A stretch of 64,000 bases of DNA from Corylus avellana (taxonomy: Eukaryota > Streptophyta > Magnoliopsida > Fagales > Betulaceae), in contig NC_081541.1 in assembly GCF_901000735.1 (NCBI RefSeq), positions 8,053,021-8,117,020 on the forward strand, read 5' to 3'. The notes beneath the pieces are model-generated. The model saw only the letters and a program-made list of their open reading frames with translations, was not told the origin of the DNA and searched no databases. Positions 21,690 through 32,737 of the stretch are shown piece after piece (the first letter of the stretch is position 1; the number at the start of each line of letters is the position of its first letter). A program made the position numbers and the translations under genes.

Positions 21690-22745
21690 AAAACAAACCA
21701 AAACTTTTGCAGAAGCATTTGCTAGGCATGAAGAGAAGTTTCAAACCGATATGGAGAGAGTGCAGAGGTGGAGAGAAGCTCTTAGTAAAGCAGCAAAATG
21801 CTCCGGCTTAGATCTCAAAAGCATTGAAAATGGGTATTATGTTGTGAACTCTTGTGCTTTTTCATTATTTTTTGTTTGTTTTTTCCTTTTTCTTTTCTTT
21901 GAATTTTGGACGAGAATTGATCAAATTAAAGTTGAGCTATAGAAAAGAAAAAATAACCTTATCTTTTTTATCTTTTTTTTTTTTTTTGGTTTGCGCATAG
22001 GAGTAAACAATATTGACAAGCCTCTTGGGAGAGGTCAGATCTTAGTTTTAGAATTATTGAGTGTTGCCTTTAATTTAGATAGAATGTCATACGCTTGAAA
22101 GAATGTTATTTTTACCATAATTTCCATAAAACAATTACTAGCTTTCTCCATGAAAAATTATTTATGGCATGTCATTGCGTAGGGGACAAAAAATTATGTA
22201 AAAATATACTCCAACGATATTCTTGATTAATTTGATATAAGTTAGCTGATTGTTATGACATCTTAGCTAGTCTCGAATGATTGGGATGATGGTACCCTAT
22301 AAGGACTCATTATTGATTTATTTTTTCCTTTTTTCTTTTCATGTACTGACTTTATTATTCTATTTTTCATTTGAATCATAATAATCAGGTGTGAATCAAG
22401 ATTCATCGAGAAGATTGTTGAAAAAGTTTTGTGTATGGTGATTGTCCCTACTGACCTAAATGTTGCCAACATCCGATAGGAATAGATTCTTGTGTTGAAG
22501 AGATCGATCAAAGTCTTTCTAAATCTTAAAACAAGTGACGTTTGCATTGTAGGCATCTATGAGATGGGTGGAAGCAATACATACAACTACTCTAGCTCAC
22601 AAATGCTTTCTATAACAAATATGTGTTGTATTTGAAGGAAGAACCTTAAAAAGAAATTCAGAAAAGCCCAATGGCTTAGTTCATTTACAAGAATAACTTC
22701 TGTATTAATGAGCATCAATTATGTGCAGTAAATCTTACAAACATA
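21690..22745 (+). pseudogene. TIR-NBS relic (3' part of TIR exon and decayed NBS exon)
   Basis: The frame opening near 21713 reads TFAEAFARHEEKFQ-like sequence, then MERVQRWREALSKAAKCSG, ending IENG at a GT donor (about 21834). This is the last third of a TIR exon, colinear with copy 2 at 14208-14336. After an intron that also resembles copy 2, 22390-22700 holds remnants of the linker and NB-ARC start with stops and frameshifts (EKPNGLVHLQE is still readable near 22660). The TIR start is missing. Together with copy 2 it shows that a CRK plus TIR-NBS pair was duplicated as a block. Confidence 0.85.
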
Positions 22746-22956
22746 CGCTATTAATTATTTCAAATATTATATTAATATGAACACCTTCTTTAGAAGTTTT
22801 TTGTGCCATGTATTATATACATTGATGATGCTCAAATCATAGGCAGAGCAAGAAAGATTCCAGGAAGTGTATTTAAACTTGTGAAAGAAAGAATCAAACT
22901 CAAAAGACAAGCCAGATTGGGAGGCCGGGGGATGTAAATGCTAAAAACCCGATCTT
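22746..22956. other. Unassigned sequence before the duplicated block
   Basis: No gene or known transposon was recognised. It includes AAGAAAGATTCCAGGAAG and GGGAGGCCGGGGGATG. It continues without a break into the segment repeated at 28316, so contig B probably would have shared it had it extended further left. Confidence 0.5.
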
Positions 22957-24068
22957 CACATCCAGCCCAAAACAAAAAAGGCTCACTAAAAAATTAGCCT
23001 TACCGGCATTTCTGGTGAGAGTAATCAGACCCTGTTTTTGGTTCAGACCAACGATTCTACAGGGTCGGCTCAAGCTGGTCCCCGGCCGCAACCTAAATAT
23101 ATAAGACTCTAATTAATAATTTTTTGCAATAAATTTTCTTTAAAAAAAAAAAAAAAAATTGTTTACGTCCTAATATGATAAAAATTTAGTAAATACTAGT
23201 TTTTAATTATGACACATATATGGGTAAAACAAATACTAATTGGAAGTCATTTGTTTACATTCATGAAAAGTCTCAACGATCATAAATTCTTGGAAAGTCA
23301 TAGTCGTCTACTTTTTTTAAACGTCTCAGTTGACATTCATGAACGCCTCCAAGGTGGATAATTTTTTCTCCAACCTCAGTTTGTTTGCATAAAGTCATCC
23401 AAGATGACACTAAGCTCTAATATCAATTGATTGACGCCGGCAGAACTAAGATTGTTGTGACATAATATAATACATAGCAGCAGAAGTTAGGAATTGAAGT
23501 CTGAAAAAATGAACTCTGGGAAAGAGAAAATGGAAAATAGGGAAGAGAAGTTAGAGGTTGACTTTTTCTTATTGCAAAGTAGCAAAACCAAAATGAGAAG
23601 TCCCCTCCAGTGAGAAGATAAAAGGGGAGGTTAAGAAAGCCATTAATTTTCCCTACGTACTCCGACTCTTTAGACTGAAATACCATTGACCCATAATTCT
23701 TTTACTCATTTTGCCAAATTATATTCTGCATGCAATAAGATGATTGTGGCCTTGGTATACATACTTTGGCCACTGATTTTCTCAAATTTTAAACCTTCCC
23801 TTCTCCAACAAATATATATATATACACTGCCGTTTCAATTAAATATTTTCGTAAGCTTTGGGTTATCTCAAAGTGCACGATTGATTTTTCTTAGCCCTTG
23901 CAGTGGTCAGACAGGCAATATTTACATAGAAATTGATGGTTTTTCTCCATAAAAATTTCAATGGAGCTGCCTCGATCGCCTAGCTATATATATATGACCA
24001 CTTAATTAATTACTTGGCAGAAATTAAGCATAATAATTGGTTTTGGAAAGTTCGTTGGGTTCACTTAT
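22957..24068 (+). repeat. 1,112-bp segment duplicated at 28316-29427 (first copy)
   Basis: Offset 5359. I found no difference in the stretches compared by eye, including a 17-base poly(A) and two ORFs with identical translations. It carries the CRK-family upstream block (about 23580-23960: TGACCCATAATTCTTTTACT, TGATTGTGGCC, CACTGATTTTCTCAAATTTT). It ends where the gypsy LTR begins. The second copy starts exactly at the end of an N gap. Best explained as the same locus from two alleles. Confidence 0.9.
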
Positions 24069-24575
24069 GTTGGGTCAAATTTCGGCTCACTTGGGCCCAG
24101 TTCTGGAATAAACCAGCCCATTCCCCATACTCGGTCATTTATTTACTGTTCAAAACAAACTCATGCTCGGCAGGGCAACTTTATATGTGGTTATGTTATT
24201 AACACTCGGCCATCACGCTCGGCTAACCAAGCATGAGGCATGTGCCGAGTATTATTCTCGTTTGATTAGAATGTTAGAAATGAATATCTGGTTTTAGTAT
24301 ATTATTAACACGTGGGCACTCGATGAGTCCACAGTGTTAGATGAACAGGAACAATTCGATGCCTATAAAAGGGGGGTCCCCTCTCATCATTTCGGTAACT
24401 TCTTTTCACCCTCTGAAATGATATACTTTGCTTATCTTTTCTCTGATCCAATAATCTTCAAGTTTATTTCTTCCTTAAACACTGTGACTAACTTAGGCAT
24501 CGGAGCTTCCACCGGCCGGACAACGCCGGCAGCTTTGATCCCCTTTTATCATCTCTTGTTTTCAGATCAACGTTT
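24068..24575 (+). mobile_element. Ty3/gypsy 5' LTR-like region
   Basis: Starts TGTTGGGTCAAATTTC exactly where the duplicate copy (29427) shows the uninterrupted host sequence, so this is the true insertion border. A TATA box (CCTATAAAAGG at 24362) lies in the middle, as in a U3/R region. It passes near 24575 straight into integrase coding sequence, so gag, protease, reverse transcriptase and RNase H are missing. The LTR right border is not defined because no 3' LTR is visible. Confidence 0.75.
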
Positions 24576-25360
24576 GGTTCGTGGTGTTCATTGTAGACTA
24601 TTTCACTAAATGGGCAGAAGCCGAAGCTCTGGTAAATATTACGGCTAAGAACATCGAGAAATTTCTTTGGAGAAGTGTCATTTGTCGATATGGGATTCCT
24701 CACGCATTTGTCACAGACAATGGTAAACAGTTTGACTGTGAGTCCTTTCAGAGTTGGTGTACCGAACTTCATGTTCGGCAATATTTCTCATCTCCGGGAC
24801 ATCCTCAAGCAAATGGCCAGGTAGAAGCAACGAACAAAACCATATTCAAGATTCTAAAGAAAAAGCTCGGCCAGCATAAGGGTGAATGGTCAGAAAATCT
24901 TCCCGAAGTTCTATGGGCATACCGCACAACCAGAAGGACTCCAACCGAGGAGACTCCTTTCGCTTTAGCCTACGGAACCGAGGCTGTCATTCCTGCCGAG
25001 GTCGGATCAGGAAGTTTTCGAGTAGACACATTCAACCCTAATTTCAACGACAAAGGTCTAAAGTTACATTTAGACTTGCTGCAAGAAAAACAAGATCAGG
25101 CCCAGGTTACAATGGCGGCATATCAACAAAGGGTAGCTCGGTATTTCAACCGACGAGTGAAGCATCGAAGTTTCAAAGTCGGAGATTTGGTTTTGAAAAA
25201 GGTCACATTGGCAACTGAGGGAAAGCTCGCACCAAATTGGGAAGGACCATATCAGGTGATCAAGTGTGGTAAAGCAGGAGCTTACCACCTTGCAAACTCC
25301 GAAGGAAAACAACTCCAACGACCATGGAATGCCGAACATCTTAAGAAGTATTTTGTGTAA
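24576..25360 (+). mobile_element. Ty3/gypsy integrase (C-terminal part of pol)
   Basis: Open frame to TAA at 25358-25360. The DDE core shows VDYFTKW, then VTDNG and GQVEATNK, with 35 residues between the second Asp and the Glu (D-D35-E). It is followed by the chromodomain-less C-terminal part with KVGDLVLKK and GPYQVI. It would insert the element cDNA into host DNA. The frame is intact but has no own pol upstream, so it is a fragment. Downstream lies an antisense gene, the layout of plant Tat-lineage elements. Confidence 0.93.
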
Positions 25361-25589
25361 AATTATAATTCTCAGGGCATCATTTTTGTTATATTCCTTT
25401 TATAGTCAAACTAGATATATCAATGAAGGGTCCTCTGAGATTATAATCATTCAAAAATCTTAAGTATGTGGTAGACCATGCATTTGATGAAAAACTGCCC
25501 TAGAATTATCGAGCATCACTCGATTTTTCTTTCCAAGGCGTTTTCATTAAAATCAAAATCTTTTATCAAAAAAGATTCAAGCTCGGTAA

Positions 25590-25990
25590 AACATAGGTGG
25601 AGAAATCACCGACTTTCGCTCAGTCTAAATTTCAGGCTTTCCTGAGGAAGAAGAATGTCTTAAGTATGCCGATCTCAAAAACTAACAAACTTGCGATTCC
25701 ACGCTTCGAAAGATATAGCTGCACTAAGCGCTCTTTCGAGGATCATCCTTTGGAAAGTATTTATAACACTTTCCAACCCTTTGGCAAGATATAGCCTGAG
25801 ACTTTCCCGAGCGTAACTCGGCGATACGTCGCTAAGGCGCTTTCCCAAGGAAGAGTTCGGAAATATAGCTGAACAAAGCACTTTCCGAACTTGACCTTTA
25901 TTCAAAGGTTCCTCAACGGAGAAATATAGCCAGAGAAGTTCCCGAACGTATTTCGGTAAACTTCACTAAGGCGCTTTCCCGATGATGAAG
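25590..25990 (+). repeat. Degenerate tandem repeats in the gypsy 3' region
   Basis: Units of roughly 60-90 bp built on GCGCTTTCC..., GATATAGC / AATATAGC and TTCCCGAACG / TTTCCGAACT recur about five times. Members of the Tat lineage are known to carry variable tandem repeats between pol and the 3' LTR. Unit borders were judged by eye. Confidence 0.6.
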
Positions 25991-26430
25991 TGCATATGTC
26001 CTTACAAATACAAAATCCGCCGAGCATTAAGACTTCATACCGAGCATACACCTACCGAACATGCCGAGCATTTTCTTTAAGCAAACGTACGCTTATCATG
26101 GTTTAACATAACTTGCTCACAAACAGCGCATCCTCGGTTAAATACACGGCGTATTGTGATATTAATTCAAGTTTTACATTCGGTTCAAATTCTTTTACGC
26201 CTCGTTAAGATTCCCATCGGTATAAATTACATTTATAAACTATGGGAATCAGGGGGGTATACGTAGTATGTTTGCAAATACTAATGTGCAAGTTTGAATA
26301 TAAACTGAATAGAACAAACCAAGCATGAGATTTTCTCATTATAATTGTGAAAAATTTCTTTTATTTACAAAGTTTGTATAAATTAGATACAAGAAGAGAG
26401 ATGTTCTCTCGGTATTTACAGTTAGGAGAC

Positions 26431-28215
26431 TTAAGGAGAGGCGCAATCCCATTCATCGTCAGATGCAGCCACTGACTTCGTCGAGTCATCCTGAGCATCG
26501 GCACGCTCGGCCGCAGTAGAAGACTCTCCAACTTGACGCCGAGCAAACGGGTGAAAACCAAAAATTGAGATGCCTCTGCAGTCAGGCATTTGCTCTTTGC
26601 CAAGTATGGAGATTTTTGAAATGTCTTCTTTGGTGGGAGGAACATCTTCAGACTTTATTGTATTAAGGTCGACACCTTCGGGAGGATTTCTCGACCATCT
26701 TCGGAAAGTTTAAAAACCTGAGATGAAGCCATTCCCCAGCCGTAATCTCGGGCCCAAGAAGCAAAGGAGAGCTGCTTGTAGAAATCCCGAGCTTTGTTCT
26801 TGTATTTGAACACTTGATCCTTCGCTCGCAGGAATTTCTCTTTAAAGCCCTCAGCCCTCTTGGCAGCAGCCTTGGCCTTCTTCTTGTCTAACCTTCGTTT
26901 TTTCTCCAAGGCCAGAAGCTGCCCCTCGATGGCCACCACTCTCTCTTCGGCCACCTCGACCCTGGAGCTTTGAAAGGCCGTTTCTTTCTGAGCTGCTTCT
27001 AACTCTTCAAAAAGTCGTCTAACTCGACCCTCGGCAGCACGGTGCTCAAGCGCGGCCTCAGTGTGTTTCTTCTTGTAAGAATTGACCTTATTCCCCAAGG
27101 CCACAATATCAAGAAGCAACTACCTGACTCGGGATCTCTCGGCAATCCCTTGGACTTCCTGCTTCCGAATCCTGGAAAGGTTGTGAGAGCACTGAGCCTC
27201 CAGGTCGGCAATTTTTCGCTCAGCCTCCTCAAGCTTCCTTTGGGTGCCCTCAGGCTCCAAAGCCAAGAGTTCATCAAGGTTTTTCTTCAGCAGGGCTGTT
27301 CCCTCCTCAAGGGTCGAGAAATCAGCTTTTAGGCTGGCGTGCATTGTTCGTTCTGCAGCAAGCTCGGATTCCAATTGACTTGACCGAACAACAGCTTCCG
27401 CGCCTTGAGCTTTTAACCGAATTATGTCAACTTCGGCCTCCTCAAGCCTTTTCTTCATCTCCTCGGTTTCCCGAGCTTGGTTCTCAGCAAATTTTCTGTA
27501 GTGAAGATAATAGTTCATGCTGTTCATCGAACCCTACAAAATGGAAAGAAATTCATTAGAACAAAAATACTACCATTAGAAATCAAGTGTATGGGAATAT
27601 GATTACCTCAAGCTGATGGTATAGCATGTGCTCCATCACCTCCTTCGGGAGCTGGGTATCGACTTCCAACGGGCTATTTCCCGGGATTGCACCAGCCAGG
27701 AGAACGAAAGGGTTGGCCAGCCATTTCTCACCTAGCCGAGTGAGGGGCTCCCCGAACGTCCAGAGAAGTGATTCTGGTGTACGCCCAGCCAAGAATTCAC
27801 CTCCCCTCAAAGACTTGGCCAGGTTCTCCATGAAGGTATTTTTTGGAGACTCGAAGGGACTCTCCATATCCGTGTTCGGCAGTGCATTATCCACGGGCTG
27901 AGATGATTCCCTGAGTTGTGGTGATACTCCGCCAGCTAGGAGTTTGAAACCCATTTCTTCTTCAGCAACTCCACCCATAGTTGCTGTAAGGTCTGCACCC
28001 AATTGCCTTTTATCTTCAGGCACTTCAAAAGCTTCTTCAATAAAAGCTTACTCGGTGTACATAGGTTCAACAAAAACCGGAATTTTGTCTGTAGTCTCCA
28101 TGACCGAGTGACCAGGTGCTACTGGCTCTTCAACTCCGACCCCACTGATGTTAGCTTCCCCAACCAAAGGCTCGGCTTTGTCAAAATCGGTGTGGGGAAA
28201 CAAAGGTTCACCTTC
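26431..28215 (-). pseudogene. Antisense coiled-coil gene of the gypsy element, with an intron
   Basis: Minus strand, cut by the gap at its 5' side. The first part (to 27607) contains FGEPLTRLGEKWLANPFVLL. A 73-bp intron (27606-27534, GTAATC...TTTTGTAG) joins in phase to an exon (27533 down) dominated by heptad-rich Glu/Lys/Ala coiled coil (EMKKRLEEAEVDIIRLKAQG). A TAG at 27120-27122 interrupts the frame. It then continues in the same frame (RRLFEELEAAQKETAFQ) to about 26680, where one base is lost, and ends DDEWDCASP at TAA 26431-26433. Antisense ORFs between integrase and 3' LTR are known in some Tat-lineage plant elements. Function unknown. Confidence 0.75.
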
Positions 28216-28315
28216 NNNNNNNNNNNNNNNNNNNNNNNNNNNNNNNNNNNNNNNNNNNNNNNNNNNNNNNNNNNNNNNNNNNNNNNNNNNNNNNNNNNNN
28301 NNNNNNNNNNNNNNN
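28216..28315. other. Assembly gap (100 N), junction of two likely allelic contigs
   Basis: Exactly 100 N. The sequence left of it is inside a transposon. The sequence right of it matches 22957 onward. The gap is therefore probably not a real physical interval of the chromosome. Confidence 0.95.
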
Positions 28316-29427
28316 CACATCCAGCCCAAAACAAAAAAGGCTCACTAAAAAATTAGCCTTACCGGCATTTCTGGTGAGAGTAATCAGACCCTGTTTTTGG
28401 TTCAGACCAACGATTCTACAGGGTCGGCTCAAGCTGGTCCCCGGCCGCAACCTAAATATATAAGACTCTAATTAATAATTTTTTGCAATAAATTTTCTTT
28501 AAAAAAAAAAAAAAAAATTGTTTACGTCCTAATATGATAAAAATTTAGTAAATACTAGTTTTTAATTATGACACATATATGGGTAAAACAAATACTAATT
28601 GGAAGTCATTTGTTTACATTCATGAAAAGTCTCAACGATCATAAATTCTTGGAAAGTCATAGTCGTCTACTTTTTTTAAACGTCTCAGTTGACATTCATG
28701 AACGCCTCCAAGGTGGATAATTTTTTCTCCAACCTCAGTTTGTTTGCATAAAGTCATCCAAGATGACACTAAGCTCTAATATCAATTGATTGACGCCGGC
28801 AGAACTAAGATTGTTGTGACATAATATAATACATAGCAGCAGAAGTTAGGAATTGAAGTCTGAAAAAATGAACTCTGGGAAAGAGAAAATGGAAAATAGG
28901 GAAGAGAAGTTAGAGGTTGACTTTTTCTTATTGCAAAGTAGCAAAACCAAAATGAGAAGTCCCCTCCAGTGAGAAGATAAAAGGGGAGGTTAAGAAAGCC
29001 ATTAATTTTCCCTACGTACTCCGACTCTTTAGACTGAAATACCATTGACCCATAATTCTTTTACTCATTTTGCCAAATTATATTCTGCATGCAATAAGAT
29101 GATTGTGGCCTTGGTATACATACTTTGGCCACTGATTTTCTCAAATTTTAAACCTTCCCTTCTCCAACAAATATATATATATACACTGCCGTTTCAATTA
29201 AATATTTTCGTAAGCTTTGGGTTATCTCAAAGTGCACGATTGATTTTTCTTAGCCCTTGCAGTGGTCAGACAGGCAATATTTACATAGAAATTGATGGTT
29301 TTTCTCCATAAAAATTTCAATGGAGCTGCCTCGATCGCCTAGCTATATATATATGACCACTTAATTAATTACTTGGCAGAAATTAAGCATAATAATTGGT
29401 TTTGGAAAGTTCGTTGGGTTCACTTAT
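28316..29427 (+). repeat. 1,112-bp duplicated segment (second copy, empty-site allele)
   Basis: Matches 22957-24068. After CACTTAT it continues AATTTAGAAAAATTG, which is CRK intron sequence (compare 20035-20055 in copy 3). It therefore shows the gypsy insertion site unoccupied. It contains the CRK-family upstream block and ends near TTACTTGGCAGAAATT, the sequence that precedes the start codon in copy 3. Confidence 0.9.
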
Positions 29428-30967
29428 AATTTAGAAAAATTGTTGACTTCTTGCTGGGTGAAGCTGTGGATGAGATACTCAACCAAAAAAAAGGAGCTGT
29501 GGATGAGATTAGTTAGAAATGTGGAATCTTGCAATTTGGCTTTGGCATTATTAGAGATGCAATAAAAAACTTTTCTGATGCAAATAAGCTTGGAAAAGGT
29601 GGATTTGGTATTGTTTATAAGGTGATGTGAATTTTTTTTTGGTAATATATCAAGTCTTTGTGAAACATGTTAAATAAAAAAATTTGAAGTTGTTGAGTGT
29701 TAATTATGCATTATTCTAAAAATATTTTTTCAGGTTAAACTTGTGGATCGACAAGTTATAGCAGTGAAAAGGTTATAAAAGAATTCTGAACAAGGAGATA
29801 TAGAATTTTAAAATGAAGTCTTATTGGTGGCCAAGCTTCAATACCAAAATTTAGTTAAGCTCTTAGGCTTTTGCTATGAAAGGATTTTAATTTATGAGTT
29901 TATGCCAAATACAAGCCTTGATAACTTCATATTTGATATGGCTGCACTTTTAAATTAATTTTATATATATTGCATTAATAGTTTATATTGGGTTTCATGT
30001 CTAGTGAGAATAGACTTGGCACATTTGACATCAATATAATTAATAATTATACACTTGGATAAATGCATAAATCCAATCAAATGTGCAGATTTGGCTACAA
30101 AATTATAAGACGCATTGCTTGAGGGCTTCTTTATCTTCATGAAGATTCTCGACTTCGTATTATTCATCGTGATCTTAAAGCTAACAACATTCTCTTAGAT
30201 GCATAAATGAATTCAAAAATTTCAGATTTTGGTGTGGCAAAAATTGTTTGAATTTGATCAAACTTAAGCCAGTACAAATAGAATTGTACATAGGAACCTT
30301 GTAAGTATCGTTACAAGGTAGAGTTAATGCTTACTTTGAATCATAGAAACAACATGAAAGTGACAATAACTATTTGTGGATGTGCAGTGGATATATAGCT
30401 CTAGAATATGGGAGATATAGACAGTTCTCCGTGAAGTCTGATATCTTTAGTTTTGATGTGTTAACTCTAGAGATGGTAACTGGGCAAAAAAATAGATGCT
30501 TTCAAATGGAGAGAATATTGTAGAGGATCTTCTAAGCTATGTAAGTATAGTTACCTTTGGGTTTAATACACTTTTACTCCCCCAAGATCGGTTAATTAGC
30601 CTAGTCATTAAAGTCTCCTAGAGTTGCACAACAGATTTTGGATCGAACCCTTACATATTGACAAAATAAAAGAGTCTTGATATTAATGTGTGTGCACATT
30701 TAAATTATCTTGCAGGTATGGAAAAATTGGAAGAAGAGGACAACTTCAAATCTCTTAGATCCCCCACTGAAGACCGGTCCAGCAACTGAAATAATGAGAT
30801 GCATCCACGTAGGATTACTTCGTGTTCAAGAAAATGTAGCTGATAGACCAACCATGACCTCAGTCATTCTTATGCTTAATAGCTACGATATCACTTTGCT
30901 AGAACCCTCACAAGTTGCAGATTTTAATCACAACATTAAACCAGACGTCATTGCAACAAGAGCATAA
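29428..30967 (+). pseudogene. Cysteine-rich receptor-like kinase, copy 4: promoter joined to kinase exons, ectodomain lost
   Basis: No DUF26 or transmembrane exon exists. The upstream block runs directly into CRK intron 2 sequence (AATAATTGGTTTTGGAAAG) and then kinase exons. Exon 3 (about 29490-29622) has a stop but keeps GKGGFGIVYK and a GT donor; its upstream acceptor is TGCTGG where TGCTAG is expected. Exon 4 (about 29735-29937) has stops in KRL* and IEF*. Exon 5 (about 30068-30302) keeps HRD and DFG but has a stop in LLDA*MN. Exon 6 (about 30388-30540) and exon 7 (about 30716-30967, ending IATRA*) follow. A pseudogene of a CRK kinase domain. Confidence 0.9.
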
Positions 30968-31664
30968 TCTAGGGATGATAAGAGTCGCATGAATCTAAGA
31001 GCAGCTCTATATTCTCGCTATGCATGTTTGATGATCTTGAAATGTAATACTATTGTTTAAAGTTTTATGTTTTATGTTTTCCGTTTTTTAATTAAGAGTA
31101 TCACACTATGTTGAGCGGCCGTCAATTATAAATTTGCACCCCCGCAATGTTGGGAATATAACATAAAATTACAATATGAAACATCCCAAGAAAAACATTA
31201 TGAAAGCATAGGAAAACAAAAATTAGTAAGGGAAGATCTCACAATGCAAAATCGGCTACTATAAAGTGACATGCTAAACGAAATTAAGTGAACCAAACTT
31301 GAACATTTTATATTTAGCTCGATTACAGTCTTCAAGGCAACTATCAGCATCGATCAAAATGATAAGCAAAAATCTGTAGGAAATTCTTCATCAATCGCAT
31401 TGAGTGCTACAAATGTTTTAATAAGAAATAATAATAATAATAATAATAAATAAAAAAAAAAAAAAAAAAACCCAAAAGAACCCAAAAGAACATGCATTTC
31501 AAGCCAAATGATTCATATTAGAAATTTTGGTTAAAGATGCCAGCCAGTCGCCATATCTTTCATAACATTTACTGATTATGAAATAATAATAATAAATAAA
31601 TAAACAGAACTTTAGCATTATGATCCTAATTAATTAATGTAGTTTAACATTCAGACTTTCAAGG
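30968..31664. other. 3' flank of CRK copy 4, no gene seen
   Basis: The first ~120 bp resemble the 3' flank of copies 1 and 5 (GATCTTGAAATGTAATACTA). The rest is AT-rich with an (AAT)n / poly(A) tract at about 31425-31470 and no coding signal. Confidence 0.6.
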
Positions 31665-32283
31665 AGGGGCAGACCTATGTGTGTAGGTGGGGGAACGAAT
31701 GTCCCCCCAAAACTTTCTAAAATTTTGCTACAGTATGTACTTTATATATATATATATATTTCAAAATCTAGAAATTTGACCCCTCAAATCACTGAAAAAT
31801 GTCCCCCCAAATTGTTTTTTTATTATTTTATCTTCAGCCCACTCTCTCTCACCAAATATTCTCCAGTTGTCCGGTACTTGTCCCCACTAAATTTATTTAT
31901 TTTTATTCATTTAATCTTCAACTCTTTCTCTCTCTCACCAAAAAAACTTCAGCATTGTAACATTTTATTCCTTTTACCATTTATCTTTGAGGAGAAGTTA
32001 CCCTCCCCTGTGTCTTTCCCTCTCATTTCAGTTTCTCTTCGTCCAAACACCTCCTCCACAACTCTCAACCCTTCCCTCGTTCACAGGCCAGGCGAAACCC
32101 AAACCTCAGGACCCCACCGTACAACTACAAAATGACATTCACATATTTGGTGGCTTTAATTTGATCGTTCGGCTCGGCTCCCCATAGAAACACCACCGCA
32201 GATCCAAGAGAATCCCTTATATTAGCTCCCTAAGTCTAACGAGAAATTTGTTCCTCTACACTCAAAATCCTGGTTCCACCCCT
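31665..32283. mobile_element. Non-autonomous DNA transposon with AGGGG termini
   Basis: Left end AGGGGCAGACC and right end GGTTCCACCCCT are imperfect inverted repeats (AGGGGCAGA versus AGGGGTGGA). The inside has repeated CTCTCTCTCACCAAA motifs and no transposase. The termini are hAT-like. ORFs within it (31677-32187) are low-complexity chance frames. Confidence 0.5.
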
Positions 32284-32737
32284 GATCATAGGCCACTTGG
32301 AAATAGCAAGCTGGACAAATTGATGTGCTAGCTAGTCACAACTTATATATATGACTTAATTATAGCATTATTGGAAGATTTAGCACCCACTACGCAGACA
32401 ACTTATTTCCACAATATAGGAACGACGATTTTGGACGGCCCTATCATATTCAAATAAAAAAAGGGAAGAGATTACGAAGTAAAGGCACACAAATTAAAGT
32501 GAGGTAAAATCTAGAAATTCCATGTGATTGTTTTTTTTAGGGCACTTTTCTACACTTACAAACACCCTCTACTCCCCTAACCAAATCCACAGGTGGAATT
32601 ATATTCCTTTCCAAATTATAGTCACCACATGCTTCTTCTTTTTTTCTTTTCTTTTTTCCCTTTTCTCTGTTTTTGTTGCACAGGTCATATCCCGTTTTAT
32701 ATTATATATATACGAGTAATAATATATAAGGAGGCCA

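Noticed and set aside
23423..23952. Two ~88-codon frames repeated identically at 28782-29311
   Set aside because: They recur only because the whole 1.1-kb segment is repeated; the sequence is CRK upstream DNA with no coding features.
26361..26645. 94-codon minus-strand frame as a separate gene
   Set aside because: It is a shifted reading of the C-terminal end of the antisense coiled-coil gene; the true frame ends DDEWDCASP at 26431.
22957..29427. Genuine recent tandem duplication of the CRK upstream region
   Set aside because: Possible but less likely: the second copy begins exactly at a gap and shows the empty transposon site, which fits unmerged alleles better.
31677..32187. Plus-strand frames of 152 and 66 codons
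   Set aside because: Inside a non-autonomous transposon, CT-rich, without domains.
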